Assembly: GCA_946482585.1 (NCBI GenBank)
Contig: CAMLSI010000032.1
Location: forward strand, 1 to 18,204
Direction: 5' to 3'
Origin: an uncultured Lysobacteraceae bacterium
GTDB taxonomy: Bacteria; Pseudomonadota; Gammaproteobacteria; Xanthomonadales; Rhodanobacteraceae
DNA: 18,204 nucleotides
Under the pieces are notes generated by a model. The model did no database searches and was not told where the DNA came from. It saw only the letters and a program-made list of their open reading frames with translations. A program made the position numbers and the translations under genes. Below are positions 6,975 to 15,843 of this stretch, piece by piece; position 1 is the stretch's first letter; each line of letters opens with the position of its first letter.

Positions 6975-8303
6975 ATGTCCGAACTGACTCCCCGCGAAAT
7001 CGTCAACGAACTCGACCGCTACATCGTCGGCCAGCAGTCTGCCAAGCGCGCGGTGGCGATCGCGCTGCGCAACCGCTGGCGCCGCATGCAGCTCGATTCG
7101 TCGCTGCGCGACGAAGTCACGCCGAAGAACATCCTCATGATCGGCCCTACCGGCGTGGGCAAGACCGAGATCGCGCGCCGCCTCGCGGGCCTCGCGAACG
7201 CGCCGTTCATCAAGGTCGAAGCGACCAAGTTCACCGAAGTCGGCTACGTCGGCAAGGACGTGGAATCGATCGTGCGCGATCTCGCCGACATGGCCTGGAA
7301 GATGACGCGCGAACAGGCCAAGGCGCGCGTGAAGACCACCGCGGAAGATCGCGCCGAGGAACGCATCCTCGATGCGCTGCTGCCGCGGCGCACGAGTTCG
7401 TGGGAGAAGACGCCGGCCGATGCGACCGATTCGGAAACGCGGCAGAAACTGCGCAAGCAGCTCCGCGAAGGCAAGCTCGACGACCGCGAGATCGACCTCG
7501 AAACCAACGTGAACCTCGGCGTCGAGATCGCCGCGCCGCCGGGTATGGAGGAAATGAGCCAGCAGCTGCGCGGCATGTTCCAGTCGCTCGCGGGCGGCCG
7601 CACGCAGTCGCGCAAGCTGACGATCAAGGCTGCCTGGCCCATCCTGCTCGAGGAGGAGGCCGGCAAGCTGCTCAATGAAGACGAACTCAAGGCCGAGGCG
7701 CTGCGCAACTGCGAGCAGAACGGCATCGTGTTCATCGACGAGATCGACAAGGTCGCACAACGCGGCGAATGGCACGGCGCGGGCGTCAGCCGCGAAGGCG
7801 TGCAGCGCGACCTGCTGCCGCTCGTCGAGGGCTCGACCGTGTCGACCAAATACGGCGTGATCAAGACCGACCACATCCTGTTCATCGCCTCGGGCGCGTT
7901 CTCGCTCGCGAAACCGTCGGATCTGATCCCCGAATTGCAGGGCCGCTTTCCGATCCGCGTCGAGCTCGGCGCGCTCAGCAGCGACGACTTCGTACGTATC
8001 CTGCGGGAACCGCACAACGCGCTGACCAAGCAATACACCGCACTGCTCGCGACCGAAGGCGTCACGCTCGAATTCACCGACGACGGCGTCTCGCGTCTCG
8101 CCGCAATCGCGTTCCAGGTCAACGAACGCACCGAGAACATAGGCGCCCGCCGACTGCACACGGTGCTCGAACGCCTGCTCGACTCGATCTCGTTCGAGGC
8201 CCCCGACCGCGGCGGCGCGAACTACCGCATCGACGCCGCGTATGTCGACGCACGCCTGGGCGAGCTCGTCAAGGACGAGGACCACTCGCGGTATATTTTG
8301 TAG
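6975..8303 (+). CDS. hslU: ATPase/unfoldase subunit HslU (ClpY)
   Basis: 442 residues, the normal family length. AAA+ unfoldase that feeds substrates into HslV. N-terminal [19 protein letters not shown]; Walker A GPTGVGKT at 57-64; pore loop GYVG at 90-93; the variable I-domain about 110-240; Walker [12 protein letters not shown] at 251-261 (Asp255, Glu256); arginine finger in GRFPIR (Arg324); sensor-2 motif GARRLHTV (Arg393). The C-terminal tail SRYIL matches the conserved tail that docks into HslV. The ATG at 6975 is where the family N-terminus begins; longer upstream starts would overlap hslV. The Shine-Dalgarno is weak, so translation may depend partly on coupling with hslV. Confidence 0.98.
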   Translation: MSELTPREIVNELDRYIVGQQSAKRAVAIALRNRWRRMQLDSSLRDEVTPKNILMIGPTGVGKTEIARRLAGLANAPFIKVEATKFTEVGYVGKDVESIVRDLADMAWKMTREQAKARVKTTAEDRAEERILDALLPRRTSSWEKTPADATDSETRQKLRKQLREGKLDDREIDLETNVNLGVEIAAPPGMEEMSQQLRGMFQSLAGGRTQSRKLTIKAAWPILLEEEAGKLLNEDELKAEALRNCEQNGIVFIDEIDKVAQRGEWHGAGVSREGVQRDLLPLVEGSTVSTKYGVIKTDHILFIASGAFSLAKPSDLIPELQGRFPIRVELGALSSDDFVRILREPHNALTKQYTALLATEGVTLEFTDDGVSRLAAIAFQVNERTENIGARRLHTVLERLLDSISFEAPDRGGANYRIDAAYVDARLGELVKDEDHSRYIL

Positions 8304-8313
8304 TCCCGGCCCG

Positions 8314-10824
8314 TCACGTCCCGCGCGGCTTCGCCCGCGCGGTCGGCGCGGCGGTCCACGGATCGTCGGGCCAGGGATGTCGCGGATAGCGGCCCTTCAG
8401 TTCCTTCCTGACCTCGGGATAGGTGCGCTCCCAGAAGCCCTTGAGGTCCTGCGTGACCTGGATCGGCCACTGACCGGGCGACAGCAGATGCAGGGTCAGC
8501 GGCACGCGGCCCTGCGCGATGCGCGGCGTATCGGCCAAGCCGAACAGTTCCTGCAATTTCACCGCGAGCACGGGTGACTGTCCGTCGGCGTAGTCGATGC
8601 GGCGTTCGTTGCCGCTGGGCACGCGGATGCTCACCGGCGCCTGCGCATCGAGCACGCGGCGCTGCTCGTAATCGAGCATGCCGGTCAGCGCCTGCGACAG
8701 CTCGTCGGTGCGCAATGCATCGATGCGCGATTTGCCGTCGAGATACGGCGCGAGCCATTCCTCGAGCGATGCGAGCAGCGCCGCATCGGACAGATCCGGC
8801 AAGCCGAGTTCCGGACACCAGCCGCGCAGCGCGAGCACGCGCTGGCGCAGCTCGCGCGCGTTGTCGCTCCAGGGCAGCACATCGAGCCCGGCGTCGCGCA
8901 CGGCCGCGATCAGCGCCGGTACCGCGTCGGCCGGCGTGACCGCGACCTGGCGCCGGCTCAGCACGAGCGCGGCGAAACGGCGTTCCTCGAACGCCTCGAC
9001 CGCGCGCTTTGCGGCGTTCCAGCGCACCGCGCGCACGTTCGCGAAACGCTCGGCGAAGTCGCGTTCGAGCCAGTCCGGGTCGAACGGCGCGGCCGACAGG
9101 ATCAGGCTGTCCTTGTCTTCGAGACGCAGATCCAGCGCGATCAGCCAGGGTTCGCCGTAGAGCGCCGTGTTGTCATGCAGGCGCGCGCCGCGACCGTTCG
9201 ACAGGGCATAGCGGCGCGGATTGGCCGGGTCCTGCTTCGCGACGCGATCCGGAAACGCATGCAGCAGCAGATCGCCGATGCGCAGCGCATCGCCGCTGTC
9301 GCGCGCGGGCGCATCGCTGCGCAGGCGGCGGCGCCATCCGGCAACCGCCTGGTCGAGCGCAGCCAATGCGCCGATGTCGGCATCGCGCGCCGCGCGCGCA
9401 CCGTCGCGGCGCCAAGCATGCAGCGCCGCGATGCGCAGACGGAAATCGTCGCTGCGCCCCGCTTCGCCGCGCAGCGGACTGCGGGCATCGAGTGCCGCCA
9501 GCAGGTCGGCGACCAGCGCACGATCACGCGCCGGCGCCCGCACCGCGGCCGCGGCCAGTCGCGGCGTCGCGCCGAGTTCGGTCAGTTCGCGGCCCAGCGC
9601 CGTGATGCGCCGGTTCGCATCGAGCGCGCCGAGCAGCACGAGCAGTTCGCGTGCCTGCGCGAGATTGCCGGGCGGCGGCGGATCGAGCCAGGGCAGGGTA
9701 TCGGCGCCCCAGGCCGCGAGCTCCAGCGCAAGACTGGACAGTTCCACATGTTCCAGTTCCGGCTTGCGCGACGGCTCCAGCCGCTGGCTCTGCGGCCACA
9801 ATCGGTATGCGCGGCCCGCGGCGACGCGACCGGCGCGACCCGCGCGCTGATCGGCCGAGGCCTGCGAAATCGCGACGGTCTGCAGCCGCGTGAAGCCCGA
9901 GTTCGGATCGAAGCGCGGCTCGCGCGCCTGTCCCGTATCGATCACGGCTCGTATGCCGGGCAAGGTCACGCTCGATTCCGCAACGTTCGTCGCGAGCACG
10001 ATGCGCCGCGTACCGGCAGCCGCCGGCGCCAATGCCGCGCGTTGCTCCTGCAGCGACAGCTCGCCGTGCAGCGCGAGCACGTGCACGTTCGACGCCGCAT
10101 CGGCCACGCCGCCCAGCACGGTGCGCGCGCGTTCGATCTCGCGCTTGCCCGGCAGGAACACGAGGATGTCGCCGTCGGTGTCCGCGAGCGCCTGCTCGGT
10201 CACGCGACGCAGATGCGGCAGCCAGTCCTCGCCCGTACGTGCGGGCGGATACGCGATGTCGACCGGAAAGCTGCGGCCCGCGCTCGTGAGCCGCGGCGCA
10301 TCGAGCCAGCGCGCGATGCGCTCGCCGTCGAGCGTTGCCGACATCACGAGCAGTCGCAGATCGGGCCGCAGAGTGTTCTGCACGTCGAGCGCGAGTGCTG
10401 CGCCGAGATCGCCGTGCAGGTGCCGCTCGTGGAATTCGTCGAACAGGATCGCGCCGATGCCGGCGAGTTCGGGATCGGACTGCAGCAGCCGCGTGAGGAT
10501 GCCTTCGGTCACGACCTCGATGCGCGTCGCAGCCGATACCTTGGCTTCGAAACGGATCCGATAGCCGACCGTCTCGCCGACGGCTTCGCCGAGCTGACGC
10601 GCCATGAACTCGGCCGCCGCGCGCGCCGCAATGCGTCGCGGTTCGAGCAGCAGGATCTTGCGGCCTTCCAGCCAGGGCTGATCCAGCAATGCCAATGGCA
10701 CCTGCGTGGTCTTGCCCGCGTCGGGCGGCGCTTCGAGCACCGCGCGCGGGCCGCTCGCGAGCGTCGCGAGCAGGTCAGGAAGGATGTCGTGGATGGGCAG
10801 TGAACCGCTCGCTGGCGAAATCAT
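8314..10824 (-). CDS. hrpB: ATP-dependent helicase HrpB (DEAH/DExH box)
   Basis: 836-residue DExH superfamily-2 helicase. Motif I region EAPPDAGKTTQVPLALL (about 31-47), motif Ia LLLEPRRIAARAAAEFMA, motif II DEFHERHLHGDL (129-140; DEFH rather than DEAH is typical of HrpB), motif III MSATLDG (161-167), then the helicase C domain with ATNVAESSVTLPGI and QRAGRAGRVAAG. The HrpB-specific C-terminal region includes PSGNERRIDYADG and LFGLADTPRIAQGRVPLTLHL. Residue 35 is Asp where Gly is usual (PPGAGKT). The gene converges on hslU with about 10 bases between stops and no obvious shared terminator. The cellular role of HrpB is poorly defined. It marks the boundary of the GC-rich core before the RHS genes. 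Confidence 0.96.
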   Translation of the reverse strand: MISPASGSLPIHDILPDLLATLASGPRAVLEAPPDAGKTTQVPLALLDQPWLEGRKILLLEPRRIAARAAAEFMARQLGEAVGETVGYRIRFEAKVSAATRIEVVTEGILTRLLQSDPELAGIGAILFDEFHERHLHGDLGAALALDVQNTLRPDLRLLVMSATLDGERIARWLDAPRLTSAGRSFPVDIAYPPARTGEDWLPHLRRVTEQALADTDGDILVFLPGKREIERARTVLGGVADAASNVHVLALHGELSLQEQRAALAPAAAGTRRIVLATNVAESSVTLPGIRAVIDTGQAREPRFDPNSGFTRLQTVAISQASADQRAGRAGRVAAGRAYRLWPQSQRLEPSRKPELEHVELSSLALELAAWGADTLPWLDPPPPGNLAQARELLVLLGALDANRRITALGRELTELGATPRLAAAAVRAPARDRALVADLLAALDARSPLRGEAGRSDDFRLRIAALHAWRRDGARAARDADIGALAALDQAVAGWRRRLRSDAPARDSGDALRIGDLLLHAFPDRVAKQDPANPRRYALSNGRGARLHDNTALYGEPWLIALDLRLEDKDSLILSAAPFDPDWLERDFAERFANVRAVRWNAAKRAVEAFEERRFAALVLSRRQVAVTPADAVPALIAAVRDAGLDVLPWSDNARELRQRVLALRGWCPELGLPDLSDAALLASLEEWLAPYLDGKSRIDALRTDELSQALTGMLDYEQRRVLDAQAPVSIRVPSGNERRIDYADGQSPVLAVKLQELFGLADTPRIAQGRVPLTLHLLSPGQWPIQVTQDLKGFWERTYPEVRKELKGRYPRHPWPDDPWTAAPTARAKPRGT

Positions 10825-10868
10825 ACAGTCTCAGCCGGCGCGCCATGCTGTCGTTGGCGAGCGATACC

Positions 10869-10896
10869 GTGCCGATCCTTTGCAGAGGATCGGCAC
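10869..10896 (-). terminator. stem-loop between the RHS shell gene and hrpB
   Basis: GTGCCGATCC, an eight-base loop, then GGATCGGCAC: a perfect ten-pair stem 14 bases past the stop of the RHS gene, in the 85-base gap before hrpB. There is no T-tract on the transcribed side, so it may be a weak terminator or a boundary hairpin. It probably insulates hrpB from the RHS transcript. Confidence 0.45.
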
Positions 10897-10909
10897 GTTA
10901 CCGAAGGCG

Positions 10910-13900
10910 TCATTGTCGGTTCATCATGGGACATCGCTCGACTTGCCCGAGACCGCGGAACTCGTTGACATCGCTGACGCCATCGCCATCGGCGTCGGAC
11001 AGGTCCGCATTCTCGACCGTTCGGCTACTAAGCAACATCGCTCCGGCGTACAAATATTCCATGTAACGCTTCTGATCGGGGTGATACTCGAACATCAGGT
11101 TGTCCCCCGAATAAACGTAGTAGACCGGACCTTCGGCTGTATCCTGGCGCAGGAGGCGATCGCGCCCGTCGTAGGTCATCAACTTCGACTTCCCACCTGC
11201 CGTCGCATGCATGAGGTTACCGTCGTACGCGAACTGAAGGGTCTTGACTCCATCAGTCCTGATATTGCCGAGCGGATCGTAACTCAACGTGCGCGAAAGC
11301 GATCCCGACGTCGAATCAAGACGATTGTTTCCGTCATATGTGAAGTTGATCAGAGGAAACTCCGGCGTCTGGTCGAACACAACGTTTCCGGATCCATCAT
11401 AGCCACGACGATAGATCGCTCCCTTCGGAGCGCCTATACGCGTTTCCGTGAGCCGGTTCAGCTCGTCATATCCCAGCGTCAGCGTAGCCGAGGGCACCAG
11501 CGCATCCGTTACTGAAGTTACATTTCGATCGACGTCGAAACCGTAGGTCAGGTCGACCAACTTGTCTGCACTGCGCTGCGTAGTGATCTTGTGAATCTCG
11601 CTATCGGCTGTCAGAGAAAAAACGGTCACTTGTCCATTCGCGAAAACGATCGATTGAGGTAAATCGTTGGGGTAATAGTTGATCGTCGCCACACCCGCGA
11701 TCGACCGAAGCCGGCCAAATGCGTCAGTTGAAAGCGTGTAGCGTTTTCCCGAAGGGAAAACCAGCGAGTTCGTGTGCTGGAGATCGTCGTACTCATGACG
11801 CAGAGTGAACGCGTACCCATCAATCCGGCGCGTCTGGCTACACAGATTGTTCATATTGTCGTAAGTGAAGCTACTTGAAGTCAGACCTTTGTCGATAGCG
11901 AGCACACGGTTCATGCCATCGTACGTAATAGTTTCATCCGCTGATGCGCTATCACGGTAGTCGATCGCCTTCAATCGCCCCCGCTCGTCATAGGTATTCT
12001 CCACGACATTTGCGTCAGCGGGCTTGACACATTTTTCACCGATACTCTTGCCCGTAATCTGGCCTGCATAGTCGCGGCACAGGCTGATGTTGTACCCATC
12101 GCTCGTAAGCTGGCCGCCGAGTTCGGGCGAGAATTCGCTGACTGGCTCGCGCCGCTCATTAAGCCCATAGCGTCGCGTCACGTCGCCCTGCCGTATCGAA
12201 CGCACGAAGCCCTGCTGATCCGCATCGAACTGCGTGGTCCACATACGCTGCGTGGCGAGGCCATTGACATCGATCGATGTGTAGGCAGCGTCCGCGCGCA
12301 ACAATTGCTCATAGCGCGGAGCACCGTAGGAGCGAAAGGCGTAGGTCGCCAGCGAAGCACTGAAATCGCGCCGAAGCTGCTTCTCTGGCGCTTCAAAAGT
12401 CACCGACGATGTCGCGCCATCTGCAGTACGACGCGTCAGCACTGCGCGATCTAGCGCGTCGAAACCGACTTCAACGCCATTGCCGACGCTGCCGCCAGAG
12501 TATGGTTCGCTCTCGTACACGCGGTTCCCGACGGCATCAAAGCCGTATTCGCGATTAACCACGTCGCCGAGCAGCGTATCGGATGCCGATTCGCGAACGA
12601 GCCGGCCGAAACCGTCGAAGCGAGCAACGGTCTTGAGCCTGCCTCGCGTGACAGTACGTTCACGCCCATCAGCGGACCACTCGAGTGTCGCGTCCGAGCC
12701 AGTCGCATAGTCAACTTTCTTGAGGCGTCCGCGCGAATCGTACTCATAGTAGGTGCTTACGCTGTTAGCGTTGATGATACGTGTCGTTTGGCCGTGGTCA
12801 TCCACTTCCAATGTTTCGCCACCGCCGACGCCGGGAGGCATGATCGTGCGCGCTTTACCGCGCTTGTACGACGAAAAAGTCGTCGCACGCTGCAGTGGAT
12901 CAATTACGCTCTGCACATCTCCGGTTTCCCAGTATGTATAACCGGTGATGATGCCGAAGCTGATTTTCGTAGTCACATTGCCGCGCGCGTCATAAATACT
13001 GCGTTCGCTCTGCGTGATACCACTTTTGATCGAGCAGTCTGCAGCATCGGCATCGACAAGACAGGTTTCGCCAGGACGCCCGATTTGCCAAGCTTCCGTG
13101 CGGTAGGTCTTCAGTTCACTCCCAACGACCGGCATGTCGCGGACCTCGGCGAGCTTGCGCTCCGGCGAGTGCTGGTTCAGCGGGTAAATCGCGATCGTAA
13201 ATACGGTATTGTCGCCCGGTACAAAATTTCCCTCGTTCAACAGCACGGGGCCGCTGGTGGGCGGACCGCCGCGATACACCAGGAATTCCGCGCCTCCGTT
13301 ACGGCTCGCCCAGAATTCGACCTGCTCATGTTGCGCCGAAAACCAATAGGCGCGCGCGAGATTGCGGTTGATCGTGAGTTCCAGCCAGATCACACGATGA
13401 TCGTACTTGACCTTCGTGCGGCGAGCGGCTTCCGAAGTTGACGACTGGTTGACCAGCGATTCGCGTGTGAGCTGCGGCAGCATGAATGCGTCGCGCTGAT
13501 CCGTCGTCGTCTCGTAGCGCCCCGCATTTGGCTCGTCGACCACGGTGCTCGCAATTACCCGCGGAGCCACGATCGCATTGGGATAGCTCGGAGTGAACAT
13601 GTCCGAATCTGCAATCGGATTACCTCTTGCGTAGGTGTGTGTTGTCTTACGTAGGTGGCCTGTTCCCGGATCGCCGAGATTCGAGGGACACACCGAAGCC
13701 GATATCGGTTGCCGAATCTGATGCTGCGCGAGTTGGCCCTCGCCCCACCAGCGTCCATCGCTGCCTTCGCGTTCGAAGTTGTAGGCGTCGTAGCGCGTCG
13801 GCGACAATACATGCATCCATAACGTTGTGTCGCTACGATCGGTCGGCCCGGGACACCAGCGTGTCACCGACGACGGGCCGACGAGACTATCAACCGTGCG

Positions 13901-15382
13901 GGTGCTGACGGCCGTCCAGTACCAGCAATTGCCGGCGCCGGAATTGCGTCTCTCGAAACGGCGCGTCGTCATCTTATAGGCAGCCACGCCACCATCCGGA
14001 AATTCGACACGATAGTCTGACGGCTGCGCGTCGTAGGGAAAGCCCAGACACCCATAGCCTGATAGGTCGGCGGCGCCCGGTGTCACCGAATACCGATAGC
14101 GCTGTCCGTTCGGCAGCTCGACTGATTCGAGGTAGCGTGATCCATCTGTTTCGCCGCGAGCCGGATTGTCGTTGTAACGGAACTGCCACGTTCGGCCGGC
14201 ATGCGAAAAGCTCTTTAAGCGTCGGCTCGGCGAGCCGCAGCTACCGTACGCGTTGCTTCGGCAGCCCGATTGTCCGCCGGGCACGAATGGATTCGGCTCC
14301 CAATTGAAAGTTACCTCACGGCCGTCGGACGTGTAGATTCGTTTCACATAGGCGAATTCGCGCATGTCCGGAGTATCGCGGCCGCCGAACGCCGGATACT
14401 GCAGCACGTTACTGCCAAAGAACGAATCGTCGTATTCGTACTGAATCCAGTTGCCGTTGCGGTCTTCGATGCGCGAGATGAAGACGCGCATCTTGCCAAA
14501 ATAGGGGTGCTCCCCCGAAAGGGCGAGGTTGTTGCCCTTTGTTGGTTCATCGAACGTGTACGTCGTGCCTTCCGGACTGCTTACGATGAATTTCGAAACC
14601 GGGTGCGGCGCATGCCGACTTCCTTCGCAACGGGTGATCCAATGATCTGGTGTGGCATAGCGGCTGTTGACGTAGAGCCGCTGCTGCGCGTTGCGCACCA
14701 GCAGCTCGCGCGCCGATTGCCCCGGAATGCCGACCAGCCTAACGCCGCCGAAATATTGCAACAATGCGGGACTTGGATTCGGCACCCCCGTCGTCACACC
14801 GCGATAGCTTGGATGCGGCGGATATGGCGACTGGCACACCCCCTGGTGGAGTCCGCCAAGATGCAGCAGATCGTTAACAAGGGGAGTGTACGGTAGATCA
14901 ACGTTATTCTGCCGATACTCGTTGACGCTACGCAGTTCGATATTTGGAATATCCAGTGACCAGTCCGCGATCGAATCCTGGAATGATCCGTCGGTGACAT
15001 AAGTCGCACCTTGATGCGCGAAGAAACTGGTCCGCCGAGTGCGCGACACGACGATGTCGAGACCACCATTGCCGGGCACAGTAAGATCGGCCGCCTGAAA
15101 TTCGAGCGAGCCGGTGCGCGGATCAATACGCTCACCAGGAACTCCGCTGACCCGCTGGCGCCCGAAGCCTTCATCAACGCTGACCGGATCCGCGTATTGT
15201 GGACCGGCCTCGGGGCTTTCGGGCAACTCTTCGATCGGAAACAAATCGGTCAGGCTCGGATTGCTGTCGATCGGCGTGATCTCGGGACCTGCAGGTAGCG
15301 ACAGCCCAGGGAACAGCAGGATTGAGCACGCGAGCACTACTAGCGTGCAGCGCGCGGAAGTACGACGAGAAATAGAAGTCAT
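10910..15382 (-). CDS. secreted RHS/YD-repeat protein without RHS core or toxin domain
   Basis: 1490 residues. A basic start and hydrophobic core (RRTSARC, TLVVLACSILLFPGLSLPA) form a Sec signal peptide, cleaved probably near residue 31. The N-terminal third has RHS features such as GERIDPRTGSLEFQAADL, FIVSSPEGTTYTFDEP and ISRIEDRNGNWIQYEYDDS. From about residue 830 onward there are many YD-type repeats (YDARGNVTTKI, YDSRGRLKKVDY, YDGMNRVLAID, YDELNRLTETRIG, YDPLGNIRTDG, YDGRDRLLRQD). It ends after YMEYLYAGAMLLSS with DADGDGVSDVNEF (from residue 1463), a thrombospondin type 3/EF-loop-like calcium motif. The RHS-associated core and C-terminal toxin that normally follow this point are absent. 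It lies 77 bases downstream of the immunity-like gene with no clear Shine-Dalgarno. It could be a toxin-less shell, a partner of the upstream RHS protein or a displaced paralogue. Confidence 0.9.
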   Translation of the reverse strand: MTSISRRTSARCTLVVLACSILLFPGLSLPAGPEITPIDSNPSLTDLFPIEELPESPEAGPQYADPVSVDEGFGRQRVSGVPGERIDPRTGSLEFQAADLTVPGNGGLDIVVSRTRRTSFFAHQGATYVTDGSFQDSIADWSLDIPNIELRSVNEYRQNNVDLPYTPLVNDLLHLGGLHQGVCQSPYPPHPSYRGVTTGVPNPSPALLQYFGGVRLVGIPGQSARELLVRNAQQRLYVNSRYATPDHWITRCEGSRHAPHPVSKFIVSSPEGTTYTFDEPTKGNNLALSGEHPYFGKMRVFISRIEDRNGNWIQYEYDDSFFGSNVLQYPAFGGRDTPDMREFAYVKRIYTSDGREVTFNWEPNPFVPGGQSGCRSNAYGSCGSPSRRLKSFSHAGRTWQFRYNDNPARGETDGSRYLESVELPNGQRYRYSVTPGAADLSGYGCLGFPYDAQPSDYRVEFPDGGVAAYKMTTRRFERRNSGAGNCWYWTAVSTRTVDSLVGPSSVTRWCPGPTDRSDTTLWMHVLSPTRYDAYNFEREGSDGRWWGEGQLAQHQIRQPISASVCPSNLGDPGTGHLRKTTHTYARGNPIADSDMFTPSYPNAIVAPRVIASTVVDEPNAGRYETTTDQRDAFMLPQLTRESLVNQSSTSEAARRTKVKYDHRVIWLELTINRNLARAYWFSAQHEQVEFWASRNGGAEFLVYRGGPPTSGPVLLNEGNFVPGDNTVFTIAIYPLNQHSPERKLAEVRDMPVVGSELKTYRTEAWQIGRPGETCLVDADAADCSIKSGITQSERSIYDARGNVTTKISFGIITGYTYWETGDVQSVIDPLQRATTFSSYKRGKARTIMPPGVGGGETLEVDDHGQTTRIINANSVSTYYEYDSRGRLKKVDYATGSDATLEWSADGRERTVTRGRLKTVARFDGFGRLVRESASDTLLGDVVNREYGFDAVGNRVYESEPYSGGSVGNGVEVGFDALDRAVLTRRTADGATSSVTFEAPEKQLRRDFSASLATYAFRSYGAPRYEQLLRADAAYTSIDVNGLATQRMWTTQFDADQQGFVRSIRQGDVTRRYGLNERREPVSEFSPELGGQLTSDGYNISLCRDYAGQITGKSIGEKCVKPADANVVENTYDERGRLKAIDYRDSASADETITYDGMNRVLAIDKGLTSSSFTYDNMNNLCSQTRRIDGYAFTLRHEYDDLQHTNSLVFPSGKRYTLSTDAFGRLRSIAGVATINYYPNDLPQSIVFANGQVTVFSLTADSEIHKITTQRSADKLVDLTYGFDVDRNVTSVTDALVPSATLTLGYDELNRLTETRIGAPKGAIYRRGYDGSGNVVFDQTPEFPLINFTYDGNNRLDSTSGSLSRTLSYDPLGNIRTDGVKTLQFAYDGNLMHATAGGKSKLMTYDGRDRLLRQDTAEGPVYYVYSGDNLMFEYHPDQKRYMEYLYAGAMLLSSRTVENADLSDADGDGVSDVNEFRGLGQVERCPMMNRQ

Positions 15383-15459
15383 GTAGTTTGGATCGCGTGC
15401 GGAGGCCTGATCAGCGGCGGTTCGTACCGTCGCGACGAGCCGAGAGCGGAAGTTGTTCG

Positions 15460-15843
15460 TCAGGCACCGGCTACATCAAGCGCATTTGCGATGCAACTTC
15501 GGAATCGGTGGTGTATATCGTCGATGTCGTCATCGTCGTCTCCGGCCGACAGCACGAAACCCGTGGCGCGCAATGCCCAATAGGTACGCGGATCGATTCG
15601 CTCGAGGTCGGGGTTGGCTTGAACCCAGCCGAGTATTTCGTAGCGCAACGCATCGAGCGAAGAGGTCTCGGTGATGCCTGCCGTAACCGCAAGCACCTGT
15701 GCGACCGCACGCTGTACGTAGTCGATGTCGAGCAGCTCGGCATCTTCGAATTGGAGACAATGCGCATAGCGCTGAAAGAGAAGCGCTCGCGCCGGGTCGA
15801 GCATTGAAGCAAGTGCTTCTCCGACGGAATGAATCGGCTTCAT
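15460..15843 (-). CDS. putative immunity protein for the adjacent deaminase-like toxin
   Basis: 127 residues, soluble and acidic, with a striking GDDDDDIDDIHH run at 101-112 and a mostly helical look. I do not recognise a family. The start ATG at 15843 shares one base with the toxin stop (TGATG), implying translational coupling. A small acidic gene directly after the 3' end of a C-terminally toxic RHS gene is the standard position of an immunity gene in polymorphic-toxin loci. Longer in-frame starts (to 16014) would lie inside the toxin domain and are rejected. The immunity function is inference from position, size and charge. Confidence 0.75.
   Translation of the reverse strand: MKPIHSVGEALASMLDPARALLFQRYAHCLQFEDAELLDIDYVQRAVAQVLAVTAGITETSSLDALRYEILGWVQANPDLERIDPRTYWALRATGFVLSAGDDDDDIDDIHHRFRSCIANALDVAGA

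Noticed and set aside
6870..8285. 471-codon minus-strand frame opposite hslU, and 1585-2859 plus-strand frame opposite the permease
   Set aside because: Low-complexity compositions and no recognisable domains; both mirror strongly supported genes.
9175..10803. 542-codon open frame on the plus strand opposite hrpB
   Set aside because: It is Arg/Gln-rich and without family motifs; a shadow of GC-rich codon use in hrpB, which is unmistakable on the other strand.
15300..15382. Lipobox reading (VLAC, Cys19) in the RHS signal peptide
   Set aside because: The hydrophobic stretch before Cys19 is too short and continues well past it; an ordinary Sec signal with cleavage near residue 31 fits better.
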